From NCBI GenBank assembly GCA_946811695.1, contig OX328124.1:56798603-56862602 (forward strand): DNA of 64,000 bases, read 5' to 3'. This DNA is from Gonocerus acuteangulatus. Taxonomy: Eukaryota > Arthropoda > Insecta > Hemiptera > Coreidae. A program made the position numbers and the translations under genes. Shown one piece after another: positions 13,183 to 25,731 of this stretch (the first letter of the stretch is position 1; each line of letters begins with the position of its first letter). The notes beneath the pieces are model-generated. The model did no database searches and was not told the origin of the DNA. It saw only the letters and a list, made by a program, of their open reading frames with translations.

Positions 13183-13762
13183 ATGGAGAGCTTGATAGAA
13201 GCCCAAAGCCAAAAACTCCAAGAACTATCCCTAGACAATTTTTGTCTTAAAAAAAAAGATAAAACCCCTGGAAGAAAGAGTTAAGGATGCTGAACAGAAT
13301 CATCTGAGGAACTCAGTAGAAAACAGGGGAATTCCTTCAAAACCTGGTGAAGTGCTCCCGGCTGTCGTACAGAATGTTTGTGCTGGCCTCGGTCTCAAGA
13401 TAGTCCCTGAAGACCTGGACCATGTATTTAGACTCAGATCGAGACAAGAAGAAACACCAGGCCCAATCATAGCCCGATTTGTCCGCCAATCCCTGACTGT
13501 GGAGGTTATCCGCCTGAGAAAAGTAAAGAGAGACTTTTCTACCCGACACTTAGGTTCGACGGACATCGACTCCAACAGAATCTACATTGGCGAAGCGATG
13601 ACTCCTACAAATAAACACCTTTATTGGTTGGCCAGACAGAAGAAATCTGCAGACAATATCAAGTACCTCTGGTTTAGCGGTGGTCGAGTCAAGTGCCGTC
13701 GAAGTGATGGTCATCCGGTTGTTATTGTTAACAGTTCCGAAGATCTTGATGTATTTCCTTGA
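13183..13762 (+). pseudogene. LINE ORF1, 3' part
   Basis: After the inserted repeat the frame resumes with 'MESLIEAQSQKLQELS', a heptad-rich segment. A frame-disrupted stretch (about 13240-13330) follows, then an intact 136-codon frame (13352-13762) resembling the RRM-like/C-terminal region of L1-type ORF1 proteins (LGLKIVPEDLDHVFRL; RKVKRDF; IYIGEAMTPTNKHLYWLARQ). ORF1p binds element RNA. The frame is broken upstream, so this is a remnant. Confidence 0.6.
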
Positions 13763-14142
13763 CGCAATTTTATAAGTCTCCTCATCTCTTCCCCTATTAG
13801 AGCCTTTTATTTTCTTTTATTTTTCATTAAAACAAATTTAATATTTATATTTTTATTAAGGACTTTTATATGCTATATAATTAGAAATTATATTTATTCA
13901 TCTGCCAGAGGTAATTTTCACTTAGTATCCAGATATTTTTGTTACTTATTTTATACTGGTCAGTATTATTATTTTGATTTTAATTATTGCTATTTTGGTA
14001 AATATTTAGTTTTTGGTTTTTATAATTATTCGAATGTAATTAGTATTTGTATATTGTATGTTCCATCCACTTCCTTTTTTTCTTCCATCAGTTCCACACC
14101 CAACAACTTCTTCCTGAGTTTAGTTTTCCATAAATCCCCGTC

Positions 14143-14650
14143 ATGACTAATGTCCTGATATCCTGTCACGTTAACACTCAATCCCTTCTTGCACACTACG
14201 ATGAATTCCTCCTCTATTTTAACGAAAATTTTCATCATATTATAGCTGTTACGGAAACCTGGCTCAAACCTTTTATCCCTTCCTCTCAAGTTTCCCTTCC
14301 CAACTATACCCTCTTACGTCATGACAGAGAAGACAGAACAGGAGGAGGTGTGGGCCTCTTTGTTCATGATAGTTCAAAGTCTAAAATCCTTTTTCTTTCA
14401 CCTCCGTCTGATCTTCCTCACCTTGAGTATATTTTTGCCGAGATATCAACGTCTTCTTCACCTCTCCTATTTTCCGTTGTATATCGTCCTCCCCGTGTGC
14501 CATATGACCAATCTTTTGAAACCTTCCTTTATCAGTTAGTCCCTGTTATTCCCATGTAATTCTTGCTGGTGACTTCAATACCAATCTTCTTGTCGAATCC
14601 CCTGACGTTACCTACCTTTCTGAACTATTCTTTTCACTTAATCTTTTTGT
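14143..14650 (+). pseudogene. LINE ORF2, endonuclease part
   Basis: The frame shows apurinic-like endonuclease blocks of non-LTR elements: HVNTQSLLAHYDEF, AVTETWLKP, LLRHDREDRTGGGVGLF, VVYRPPR. It terminates at 14557-14559. Similarity continues in another reading frame from about 14560, so there is a frameshift near the join (frame 1 to frame 3 before 14649). Confidence 0.75.
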
Positions 14651-16868
14651 GGTTCCCTATTCACCTACCCATCACTCCCAGTCCTCTGATACCTGGCTTG
14701 ATCTCTTTATCCTCGACTCCCAGGATAAACTCCTCGCCTCATCTCAACACCCTGTGCCCTTCCTTTCTTCTCATGATCTTATTCAAATAACTTTTGATTT
14801 ACCTATCCCTACTATCACAAACAAATTCTTTACGTTTCGTAACCTTAATTCTCTGTCCTTTGAACAATTAGAACCTGATTTAGAAAACTTTCCTTACGAT
14901 TCCATTTATTCCTCTGACTCCATAGATGACATGGTTAAGTCCTTAACTCATCACCTCCACTCCCTTTTAGATTCCCATGCTCCTCTTCAAACCCGCCGGT
15001 TCAACCGTCCTCCTGCTCCCTGGCTTACACCCGAGCTCAAATCATTAATAAAAAGAAGAGAAGCAGCGAGAAGAAAATTTAGACAGACCCGTCTTCCTCA
15101 AGATTACTCCTCCTACAAATACTTGCGTAACCTCACCCAATCCTTCATCCGTCGAGCTAAGTCCCTCTACGTCCACCAATCCCTATCCAATGTTCCTGAC
15201 TCTAAAACAAAATGGTCAATCCTTCGTAAACTTTCCCTTTGCAAAACTAATCGTCCTTGCTCTATCTCATTATCCCCTGATGTTGTTAATGCTCACTTTG
15301 TATCTTCTCCCTCAGTCCTATCCAGTCCTCCTATACCTTCCAAACTACCTTTTAATTCCAACAACTTCTACTTCTCCTATATTACCCCAGAAGATCTTCT
15401 AACCGCGGTCCTATAATCCCGAACCAATGACTACGGTCCAGACTCTATTCCCGTTATACTGATTAAGGCCTGCTTACCCGCAATCCTTCCTATCCTTCTC
15501 CACATATACAACTATTCCCTTCAAAACTCGACTTTTCCTTCTCAATGGAAAACAGCGTTGGTTCGCCCTCTTAACAAAATATCAAACCCCTGCTCTCCGA
15601 AGGATTTCCGTCCTATCTCCCTTCTATCCAATCTTTCCAAACCTTTAGAGCGCCTGGTCCAATCTCAAGTATCCAACCACCTTGAACAAAATAATCTCCT
15701 TAACCCTCTCCAGTCTGGCTTCCGTCCGTCATACTCCACTCAATCAGCGCTCATAAAAATCACCCATGACATTCAAACTGCCATAGATAACCAACAACTC
15801 ACTATTCTAGTTCTTCTATTTTTTTCAAAAGCATTTGATACCGTAGACCATCAAATCCTCCTCACCAAACTCAAATCTCTTTCCTTTTCCAACAGTACAA
15901 TTAGCTGGTTCCAATCCTTTCTATCCAATCGATCTCAATACGTGGTCATCCCCGACAGCAATCCTTCTAGCCCTCTTCCTCTTTCCCGTGGTGTACCGCC
16001 GGGCTCCTCATTATCCCCAACTCTATTTTCTGTTTACATCAATGATCTTCCTCTTTCCATAGTTCATTCCAAGTTTCATCTTTACGCTGACGATACCCAA
16101 ATCTACCTATCCTTCAAGCCCTCTTTGCTACGAGATGCTGTAGACAAGCTGCAAGTAGATCTTAATAACATCAATGCTTGGGCTGCAGCTAATAAGCTTT
16201 CCCTGAATCCAGACAAATCCAAAGCCATTGTTATAGGCTCCCAATCCCTCATAAGTTCTACTTCCCCTTTTCCAGCCCTTTACCTTAACAGCATTCCTAT
16301 ACAATATTGTAAATCAGTTAAAAATCTTGGGATCATATTTGATCAGAACCTTTCCTGGAAAAATCATATTTCCCAAATTTCCCGTCGGTCCATATTTATC
16401 CTGAGACAGCTCAACCTCTCCCGCCATCTCCTGCCCCGTCAACTCCTCGTAACTTCCCTATTATTCCCCCAGTTTGACTATGGTTGTTTGCTGTACGGTG
16501 GACTTTCTGGCGATCTCGAGGCAAAACTCAAACGCCTCATGAACTGTTTCATTCCTTTTATCCTCGGGATCCCCAGAGACTCCCACATATCACATTTCTA
16601 CCAGGAGCTAAATTGGCTATTCCCTCTTTATCGTCGTCAGTACTTCCTCGGCTCAGTCCTTTACCAAGTAATTCAATCCCGTAGACCTTCTTATATTTTT
16701 CAACTTCTTAAATTTAAATCCTCGGTTCACTCCCGTAACACCCGATCTCGTCCTTCCGATCTTTATATTCCTTCCCACCAACAGCAATATTCGAAAAATC
16801 ATTCGTCACCCGTTCCACCTCGCTATGGAATTCCTCTCCTTCGTTTGTCCGCCATTCTACCAACCTAG
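14649..16868 (+). pseudogene. LINE ORF2, reverse transcriptase part, inactivated
   Basis: One frame runs 14649-16868 with an in-frame stop at 15414-15416. Visible RT blocks: DFRPISLLSNLSKPLERLV, GFRPSYSTQSALI, SKAFDTVDH, RGVPPGSSLSPTLFSVYIN, LYADDTQIY and a thumb/connection region. The motif A catalytic Asp expected at the first position of D-L-S-K-A-F-D is Phe (codon 15819-15821), while YADD is intact. The stop, the upstream frameshift and the lost Asp make this copy dead. Confidence 0.85.
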
Positions 16869-17056
16869 AAACCTTTAAATCCCGGCTCTTCCACCACCTT
16901 CTATCCCTCCAAGTTTTACTCAACACCTATTCTATATTGAAGCTGTACACTATATATTGATACTGATAGCATTTATAAGTTTTTAAGTTTATACGTAAAA
17001 TTCAAAATTATTTTGTAATTTCAAAATTATTCCTATGGGACTTCTGTCCCGGAATA

Positions 17057-17115
17057 AGAATAAAACTTTTCATTCATTCATTTCATTCATTCATTCATTC
17101 ATTCATTTCATTCAA
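17057..17115. repeat. (CATT)n tail of the LINE
   Basis: Imperfect CATT/ATTC repeats directly follow 'gaataagaataaaactttt', as expected for a LINE 3' microsatellite tail. Confidence 0.8.
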
Positions 17116-17119
17116 CCCT

Positions 17120-18595
17120 AGGGTATATTTCAGCATTAGGCTAGCTTCAGTGATCTTCAAACGTCACAAACTAATAAATAGAAAGAGATAATGGTAGAGG
17201 AAACAAAATAAAATTCAATAGAAATTCCGTCCATATTCCTCAAGAAAGTTAATGTGTCAGTGCTCAGGAATGTTTCCGTGAATGGGAGGTACTTGGAGGA
17301 AGACGGTCTTTTTACCCACAAAGCAGATATTGCCTCAATTTTTAAATTATTGACCATTCGTATAGATTTGTAGGAGACAAAAGTACAGTAGGGCGAGCAC
17401 TAAAAGGGCCATCGCATATCTTAGGATCATCGTAGTATCAATCAGCTGTGAATTATAAACAGAGTTCAACTACAACCTACTGAATGAAAACTTGAAAATT
17501 ATCGACATTTATGACGTGGCTATTAAAGGGAAAGGTTAGGCTACGTTCTTTTAGTCCGTAGTTATTTTTAGAATCCTGAATTAGTCTTAAAGGAAGTTAA
17601 ACATGTAGAGAGATTTTAATAAATTAATGAAATCGTTAATTTTGAATTTTTATTCACTTTCTGTCCATTGAAGAAAAATTGTTGAGATCATCAGTTAATA
17701 TTTTTTTAATAACCGCTATTACTATTTAATAATTTCTTTTAAGAATCTAACATTAAATATATAAAGGTCAAACTAAATTTCTTTTCTATTTTAGAAAAAC
17801 CTGTAGTATAAATACTCGACATGTAGAAAAATCAAATTCTATTATTATTTATTGTTTTCCGCTTCCAGGTTATACAAGGAAACATCATAATATTATATTC
17901 AAAAATTAAAATGTTTCATTGTAACTGTACGATTACGCTTAATTTTTGTAAATGTGGCGATCAGAGCGTTTCAAAATGCCATTGATAAACTCAATATCAG
18001 TAGCCCGGTTCTATACAGGAGAAATAATAATGACCGCAGAGCAAACAATATTCTGAGTATCATTTGATGAGCAGGACTAAGCCGAACTAGGCGACAACAA
18101 GAACAAAAAGATTAATTTAAACTTTCCCAAGAACTTTCCTCATTCACTTCTGGGAATGGGAAAGGAAATTGAGAGACTCGGCGACAAGTCGCGTCGCCGG
18201 AAAAGCCTGTACTAATTTAAATATTCATTTGAGTATGGTAGTATGCAACATACACGAAAAATATTGAAAAATATTTTCATTTCTATTTTAAAATTAAAAA
18301 AAAACAAAAAAACAAAAAAAAAAAAAACATATTTTGATCGTCACAAGAAATACTTTGATGAGTAGGTAAAGGTGTTAAGTTGCAGTATTATCTCACAGCC
18401 TTGTTTGTTTGAGGCTTATAAAGATGTGGGTTCCTCGACAGCTCGAAAAATAGCGTGTTTTGCCCTGAAAGGTTGATAGTTTCAACTTAACTAATTATTT
18501 CCTACGACCATCTATTTAATTCACTGGTTATTATATTTGGGCAACAATTTTCCTTAGTATATTGTAGAAAGAAACCTACACGTTGATTTCTTTCA
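17120..18595. other. Intergenic, nothing recognised
   Basis: AT-rich with an A-rich run near 18295-18328. No coding frame or mobile-element signature is recognised. Confidence 0.5.
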
Positions 18596-18597
18596 AT

Positions 18598-19965
18598 CAA
18601 TGGTCCTGTAATTCAATGAAAATTATCCATTAAAAAATAAATTCAATTGTTCTTAGGTAGGGAAAATTTTGAAAATGCTTTCTTTTTACAATGTATGATG
18701 GTTATTCATCAGCTTAATTAAACTAAATTGGCTCTCAAATTTAATAAAAAAAACATTTGAATCTGCACATATGAAGTTGATTGGACTTGGCAGAGTTATA
18801 TACGGTCCTGATTGTCAAAATTGGAGTTGCTCGTTGGAAGGAGTGTTTACTTTATTTTTATGTTAGTTCGCTCAAATATCTCTCTATTTGAACTTGAATT
18901 CATAGAAAGGTGTGCAATCAAAAAATAAATAAGTTGTTCAAAAGCGGCAGATTTGGATGAGGCTGGACGGGCAGAAGAGGGTTATTTTCTTCGAATTCTT
19001 TATACACGACTGTCTTGCTAATATTTTTACGTCAGCTGTCAGGCTGTACCGTATGAAATATCAGTTTTGTTTACTTTGCAATTTAATCCTTTCACTTTTT
19101 TATTTCATTGTTTACAAACATCATTGTTATTCATATAGAATTAAAGCTCATTTATTCCTATTATTTAATCAGTAACTTGCGTACTGTTTTGTGAGAATGA
19201 TCCTCTGAGAAAAAAATAAAACTTAAATTATGATTTCAACTGAAATCCGTATTATTTTTCGCTATGAATTTAAGCTCGGTCATAGCGCTGCTGAACATTA
19301 ACACGGCGTTCGAGGAGGGAACGGCGAATGAACGAACTGTTCACTGGTGGTTTTCCAGATTTCGAAGTGGAACTTCTGACCTTGACAACGAGGAGCGAGG
19401 AAGGCCAAAAACTAAGCTTGACAATGACCACCTGAAAGAAAGGGTTGAAGCTTATCCCTCAAAAAGCACTAGGGAATATGCCAAAGAACTCGGACTAGGA
19501 GCCACCAAAGTTTGAAGACATTTGAAGGAAATCGGCAAGTCCAAAACTGACATTTCATACGGCCTGATATCATTGGTCCTGTGATCGGATGAAAACTACC
19601 TATTAAAAAAAAATGAAATTGTTGTTAGGCAGGGGAAATTATGGAAATGCTTTCTTCTTACAATTTATGGTGGTTATTCATCAGCTCAGTGCATCTAAAG
19701 TGACTCTAAAATGTATTAAAAAAGGCATATAAAGTTACTCGGTGTGGCAGAGTTACACATGGGTCTGATAGTCAAGTGAAGTTGGGAGGAGCTCAAAAAT
19801 CTCTGTATTTGAACATGCATTTATAGAAAATTGTGCAACCAAAAAGTAAATCAGTTGTTCAAAAGCGGTATATTTGGATGTAACTGGATGGACAACACGA
19901 TGAGGGTTATTTCTTTCGAATTCTTTATACTCGACCCTCATGTTAATCTTTTTACGTCAGCTATT
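18598..19965. repeat. About 430-bp direct repeats flanking a mariner remnant
   Basis: The segments 18603-19040 and 19574-19965 align in direct orientation: 'ggtcctgtaatt...', 'gaaaatgctttctt..tacaat', 'ggttattcatcagct', 'ttcaaaagcgg...tttggatg', 'cgaattctttatac.cgac', 'tttttacgtcagct'. The mariner remnant lies exactly between them. This could be a tandem duplication with an insertion at the junction, or paired ends of a larger unrecognised element. Confidence 0.65.
19041..19568 (+). pseudogene. Internally deleted mariner element
   Basis: The left end 'tcaggctgtaccgtatgaaatatcagttttg' (19041-19071) is the inverted match of the right end 'caaaactgacatttcatacggcctga' (about 19543-19568). Between them a frame reads as the N-terminal helix-turn-helix domain of a mariner transposase: FRYEFKLGHSAA, FEEGTANERTVHWWFSRFRSG, GRPKTKLDNDHLK. 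It is broken near 19285-19300 and has a stop at 19513. No catalytic DDD domain is present, so it is non-autonomous. A piece of the same family is at 46885-46998. Confidence 0.75.
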
Positions 19966-19969
19966 ATTC

Positions 19970-20863
19970 TCACAGAGCAGCACGCTGCAGAGGTTTATGC
20001 AACAAGATTAACTGTACGTATAAAGTGTGCGGTAGAAGTGTTGTCAGATTAAATGTATTACTACGCACAGAATAACAAACTTGAAGTCTTTATATTTAAA
20101 AACAAAAAAATATATATCTTACTTCCAAAAACGGAAGGGAGATGATTCGCCTTAGCTCTATGGGTTAATCATAAAAGCCGTTGACAAGGCAATGTAGTTA
20201 GATATAGTTTTAGAGAAACGCGAATGAAAATTCCTCTCATATACTGAACATAAAAATCAATATCCTTGAATCCCAAACATTAACATAATCCCAAGGACAG
20301 CCCGATTCCTGGCATCCTGTTCCTAGGGAGGGACGAAACGCACTAAAATTGTCCAGGTTTTCTGACGAGAAATAAAAATATCATAGGATCTACACGGTCG
20401 TCGAGTATAAAAAACCTGACGGGCAGAGGCTTGTGTATGAGGGGACAATGGGGGAATCCTGGGGAAAGCCTTAATTAATTTGTCACTTGTCCCCTACAAG
20501 AGAATTAATTTCCCAAACAGACCTAAAGTTTCATCGGACAACCCTTCCCGACAATCTAAGGCCCTTTACTTTTTGCCTTATCATTTAGATTAAACTTCAA
20601 ATTAAATTACTTAACAAAAAGATGATATTATGACTAGAAATAATATTGTTCATATATTGTATCTATAGCTGTTATTTATTATAGAAACCTTGTTTGATAC
20701 ACGATTGAACAAAATCACAATAGCAAAAAATACTTTACAATATATGATTAGGAATAGGATCGGGTTTTAGGATTTAATTTTTGAGTTATGCCTTTTTAAA
20801 GTTGTCTAAAAAACTTGTTTGCTTTTACTGACGATTTAAGTCAAAGCGTCTTTCATTTACTAA

Positions 20864-20911
<48 letters not shown>

Positions 20912-21240
20912 TACTCTGTTAATGTTAATGACATCTCAATGGGATTTTCACCAAAATGATCACAATAATATTTGGAATATGGGAAAAATATATTTACTAT
21001 CTGTTATGTTTCTCGTTGCTAAGTATATTTATTTAAAAACAAAATTTTAATTTAAAATAAATTAAAAACATAAAAATTTCAAAAATCGATAAAAATAAAA
21101 GGCGCTCCATAAAATCAAGTTATTTTTTCATGGATACATTCTTAAAAGTATAAACTATTAGATTTTAAAAGAAAAACTCTGGGATTTTGCTGTTGAGTAT
21201 TCTTAAATCAATAAAATAATATAAATTCCTTGTTTTTAAT
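19970..21240. other. Intergenic with long poly(A)
   Basis: A pure A run of about 42 bp lies at 20866-20907. No gene, tRNA-like head or inverted repeat is recognised in the rest. Confidence 0.5.
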
Positions 21241-21254
21241 AATTACCTACTTAA

Positions 21255-21352
21255 ACGTCGGGCGTGGTCAGTACCTGAATGGGTGACCGACTATGTGCTG
21301 TTGGCATTATAAAAGGGTGGCGACCTGTAGATAGCCAAATAGTTGTTGCGCC

Positions 21353-21420
<68 letters not shown>
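21255..21420 (+). mobile_element. 5S rRNA-derived SINE (SINE3-like), 5'-truncated
   Basis: It begins with the 3' portion of 5S rRNA, including the box C region (CGTCGGGCGTGGTCAGTACC..ATGGGTGACCGAC...GCTGTTGGCAT). The tail is 'aaagggtggcgacctgtagatagccaaatagttgttgcgccgt' with a poly(A) of more than 60. The 14-bp duplication AATTACCTACTTAA lies at 21241-21254 and 21421-21434. The duplication proves retroposition; the 5S part is a promoter remnant and not an rRNA gene. Confidence 0.85.
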
Positions 21421-21424
<4 letters not shown>

Positions 21425-21485
21425 ACCTACTTAATGATTAATATAAGCGTACTGAAGCTACATTTACTATTACTTAGGTTAATCT

Positions 21486-21753
21486 TAATATCGTCGATAC
21501 AAATGCAAAGTATCGAATGTGAAAAAACGCATTTTTCATTTTAAATCTTTACTGATTGCTGTTGGATGGCCTGATGGATGGCAAACTATCGAATCTAAGT
21601 TCACACAGTGAAAGAAGAATGTTACCACTGCCAAAAGGTCAAATCTGCCTACTATTTGACTGCCCAAAAGCAAAATAATAAATAAAAGTATTTTCACTCT
21701 TGAAAGTGGTGATTTTCACATTCGTTAGTTTGCATTTGTATCGACGATATAAA
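21486..21753. mobile_element. Small MITE with about 38-bp TIR
   Basis: 'atatcgtcgatacaaatgcaaa.tatcgaatgtgaaaa' at the left is mirrored by 'ttttcacattcgttagtttgcatttgtatcgacgatat' at the right. There is no coding capacity in about 265 bp. The superfamily cannot be decided without other copies. Confidence 0.65.
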
Positions 21754-21759
21754 CTTATG

Positions 21760-22530
21760 TAAATAAACTATTTTTAAAGTTTACTATAAACTTAGTTTTG
21801 GCAGTTTCCGAAAATTTAAGTAAGTAAAATTTTGGTTAAAAATTGTAAAAACTACGTGTTCCGGACACAGTCTTGGCTGAACTGAAACGATCCTCCGGTT
21901 TTTGCCTGGAATCTATTATTGTTTCCTTTTCAACCAGAGTAAGCTTTATGTTATCTTATGTTATGTTATGTCTGGCTCCTGGAGTATATTGAAGGTTTGC
22001 TTTTATTACAATCCGCTTGATAATTCCGCCAATACTGTCACGAGGGGACTTCCCATGACTGGTAGCAAAAAACACCATCACAGTTTTTACTTCTGGATAA
22101 TTAATTTCAGAAATGTTTTGACAACCTTTTGAGTTTCATAGACAAATGCCACATCATCTTCCAAGTCATGAGATACCTCACAGAGATCGGAAAGTTTCAG
22201 TTCTTTGGTGTTTTCTTGTCTTGTATAGATCACAACTAGGTGAAAAGAACAACTGTTGTTGTTCCAATAATAATCTTGGCTTCATTTTGCACCACAAACG
22301 AATAGTTTTCACTGTAGTCAATTAGCATAATAAAAAACTAAGTTTATACTAAGTAGTTTTTTTTTTGATTCAGCGATGATTTTGGAGTTCACTTCTAGGT
22401 CACTTTCTGCTCACATCCTCTTCACCTCCTATTAATTAAGACAGATTCATGATATTAATTAATTTCCCTTAATGGAACTTAATGGAAAATAATTAAGAAC
22501 ATGGATGTGAATTAATTTATGCAGAAACTG
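21760..22530. other. Intergenic, nothing recognised
   Basis: Contains tandem 'ttatgt' units near 21950-21970. No supported gene. Confidence 0.45.
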
Positions 22531-22534
22531 TACC

Positions 22535-22743
22535 GGATCCGAACAGGAAGTAAGCATAACATGAGCACAAAGTGGCCCTAAGTGTCAGGAAGTAAAGCGG
22601 AATGTACATGAAGGAAAAAGGAAAGGAAAAACTGCAACGCGCAAAATAAAATACGCTGCTAAAGCATGTGTTTATAAGAAGTGGTTTGAATTTTCGCAGT
22701 AGATTAAAAATAAAAAGGAACAAGGCAGGAAGGCGAAGGGTCA

Positions 22744-22799
<56 letters not shown>

Positions 22800-23420
22800 G
22801 TATCCTGATAAAGCACTAAAATCCAAGGCAAATTTACCTTCAGTTATTTTATGACCGTACGTACTTTTTAATAAGGGCCTTAAATTTCCAGCAATAAAAA
22901 ATTGAATTTATTTATTAAACTACACCCTTTCCTCAAAGGCAAAAGAATTTTCCCACTAATGAATAAAAAAAAAGGTACGACAACGATTTTCCTACATACT
23001 TTTCCTCAGCGCTGGAATAAATGTGAATTCTAACGGAACGAGATAAATATCATCATGGATGGAGCATTTCATATTATGATATTTCTAAATTATATAAACC
23101 AAATTGTAATATAATTTCACCTAAAGGGATAAAGCAACTAAAGTAGTTAATAATTTGTTTTTTTTTAAAGCCCTCTAATACCCTTTTTTAATGCTCTTAC
23201 AACCAAAACGACAGGTCCAATTTATAGTTTTTGTTAACTCTAAATAAATAAAAACTATTTGCACTAATCTGAAGTATAAACGTTTCACGGGATAAGCACG
23301 TACATAATAACTATGTAGAGAATGTTATTCTGACATTTTCCAAGTAGTATTTAATTAAACGTTAAAATAATATATAATTTCACACTTTTTGAGTTACCTC
23401 CGTTGATAAGTGCTTTTTCA
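22535..23420. repeat. Dispersed repeat, copy 1 (partner at 44030-44890)
   Basis: Long blocks such as 'agcactaaaatccaaggcaaatttaccttcagt', 'tatgaccgtacgtactt', 'ctcagcgctggaat' and 'cctaaagggataaagcaa' recur in the same order and orientation at about 44190-44780. This copy contains a T run of about 51 at 22746-22796. Element class unknown. Confidence 0.65.
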
Positions 23421-23609
23421 TTTTATTCGATATCCTTCTACGAAATCGTTGCTCAGAGATGATGTCATATATGCAATGTCAGATATTTAGAAAAACAATC
23501 CCCAGCAAAAATAAAACTCTAAGGCGGGATGCCTATAGCCTGCGAAGTGAAAAAAAAAAACAATTAGAAGTAGAGATTTCTCTAAGGAAACAATAGCGAA
23601 TTTTAAAAG

Positions 23610-23701
<92 letters not shown>

Positions 23702-24340
23702 AATTGTAATCATTTTGCAATTCTGTTTCTATCCATCTTCAGCAGTAAGTCCCAGGAGGTGGAAAGTGACCATAGGTATTTAATAAGTGATTTTGGCGTA
23801 AATTTGACATTTTCATTGTCTTTTAATGCGTACATTTGATCTCACTCCATCTCCTGATATTTATTTTTAAAAAATCCTTTCTTTCTCACAGTGTGAAAAA
23901 CGCACAATTTTTTTAAACACGTTCTCCCGAACTTGAATGAGTAAGTAATTCTTCAAGTAAGAGGTTTCCATTCATACATATTCTGGAGAGCGCGTGGAAA
24001 GTTTCATTCCAGTTCCAGGGGAATAGATAAATGATTGCGGACGCAAGTTGAGGACTTAAAATACAAAACAGAAGATTAATTGGCGTCAAGGGAAAAGAGG
24101 ACTTTCACAGTTGAGTGAGTAATTGTTTCAAATTGTGTAGCTGGCCACAATCAATACCGATCATACAGGTGAATTGATTTCCAATTTGAATTCAGGCTTT
24201 TTTGTGAAATTTAGGATCTTATGCGAACGTATTTTTTTCTTTATAATATTAAGTTTAAAAAATTAAAGCTCAATTGTATCTGAATCATCGAATGGTAAAT
24301 TCATGTATTTCGAAGATACTAAAATTGTGGATACCCACGA
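23420..24340. other. Intergenic with (TA)n
   Basis: A TA tract of more than 70 bp lies at 23614-23696. No coding frame is recognised on either side. Confidence 0.5.
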
Positions 24341-24344
24341 GGAA

Positions 24345-25683
24345 AAAAAGTCCGTCACGCAGGAGCTGCATAACTAAGCACTTTCCTCAGAATTTGGGTA
24401 GTGTAGACTGCTTTCCAGAACAATTTCCTTAAAATATCCTACATAAATAAAATAAAAACATGAATAGTTCTCTTTTAAATTTGTAATGAGTAACTGATTA
24501 ATTATTAATTTTCTTCCAGAGTTATGTTTACACATGGTACCTACTACACTACGTAATAAATACAAAAAACCTCATATTATCGTATTTTGATCTAACGCAG
24601 GAACAGGATACAGTCCCTCTAGATAGAAAGCGCTCCTTGCGGCGGCTTTGTGAACCTACTTCTGGCGGGCTTTTCTATTGAAATATATTACAAAGTAAAC
24701 CCCCGCTTTCCGATTAACATATTCAGCTCATTTTTACAACACTTCTTTCTCATGAGTTACCCACGACGTATACCGCGTTTCGTTTCAATACAGCAGAAAT
24801 TACGACCGGTATGAGTATATTAGGAATTTGGGTCCGGAGTAACCCCCCCTCCCTTCTAATGAACCGATTTAGTTTATTTTTACAACACATATTTACCTGT
24901 AGATTACCACTACGAATACCGAGTTTCGTCGAAATATACCAAAAGTCACGGCTGGTAGTGGCGAATTGGTATTGTGGGTCCGGAGTAAACCCCCCTCCTA
25001 ATGAACCGATTTAGTTTATTTTTACAACACATATTTACCTGTGGATTACCACTACGAATACCGAGTTTCGTCGAAATATACCAAAAATCACGGCTGGTAG
25101 TGGCGAATTGGTATTGTGGGTCCGGAGTAAACCCCCCTCCTAATGAACCGATTTAGTTTATTTTTACAACACATATTTACCTGTGGATTACCACTACGAA
25201 TACCGAGTTTCGTCGAAATATACCAAAAATCACGGCTGGTAGTGGCGAATTGGTATTGTGGGTCCGGAGTAAACCCCCCTCCTAATGAACCGATTTTGTT
25301 TATTTTTACAACACATATTTACCTGTGGATTACCACTATGAATACCGAGTTTCGTCGAAATATACCAAAAATCACGGCTGGTAGTGGCGAATTGGTATTG
25401 TGGGTCAGGAGTAAACCCCCCCTCGTAATGAACCGATTTAGTTCATTTTTATATCTCACTTTTCTCTCTATATTAACACTACGAATACCATGTTTTGTTG
25501 AAATATAACAAATATTACGGCTGACATGGTCAAATTAGTGTTTTGGGTTCGGGGTAAACCCTCCCTTCCGGTGGACCCACTTTGGTGGTTAACGAACTCG
25601 TTCAAATGTTTGCTAATTGAATGCTATATACCAAGTTTCGTGAGGGAAAAACAAAAACTCTGGCCGCTATCGTGTTAACAGAC

Positions 25684-25731
<48 letters not shown>

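Larger units (their letters stand above)
11525..13184 (+). repeat. 1.65-kb dispersed repeat with 142-bp minisatellite, copy 1
   Basis: It is nearly identical to 24345-25856 from 'aagtccgtcacgcaggagctgc' to 'ttcggaggaaagtgct'. It contains tandem units of about 142 bp marked by 'gggtccggagtaaaccccc' (about 12014, 12156, 12297, 12440), each carrying 'ccgagtttcgtcgaaatatacc'. A (TA)n block follows, then a unique 3' end 'aattttaacgggggtcattttcgg'. Here the (TA)n is split by a SINE (12625-12973). It lies inside the LINE ORF1, so it inserted later. No transposase or RT is visible, so the class is unknown. Confidence 0.8.
11205..17115 (+). mobile_element. Dead non-LTR retrotransposon (CR1/Jockey-like), interrupted
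   Basis: A full-length-looking LINE can be traced in pieces: an ORF1 5' part (11275-11525), a 1.65-kb foreign repeat (11525-13184), the ORF1 3' part (13183-13762), then ORF2 with endonuclease (14143 on) and reverse transcriptase (to 16868), and a 3' end at 'ggaataagaataaaacttttcattcattc' with a (CATT)n tail to about 17115. Every part is broken. Clade assignment (CR1/L2/Jockey type) rests on the LSKAFD-like, GVPPGS and YADD blocks and the microsatellite tail. Confidence 0.75.

Noticed and set aside
12977..13195. Open frames made of Ile-Tyr repeats (also at 3858, 5112, 6854, 25621, 45468, 62199)
   Set aside because: They are translations of (TA)n tracts, with no independent coding evidence.
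21255..21310. 5S rRNA gene
   Set aside because: Only the 3' part of 5S is present, followed by a SINE tail, poly(A) and TSD.
25143..25508. 121-codon frame with internal repeats
   Set aside because: Produced by the 142-bp minisatellite; the same DNA in copy 1 has a different frame structure.
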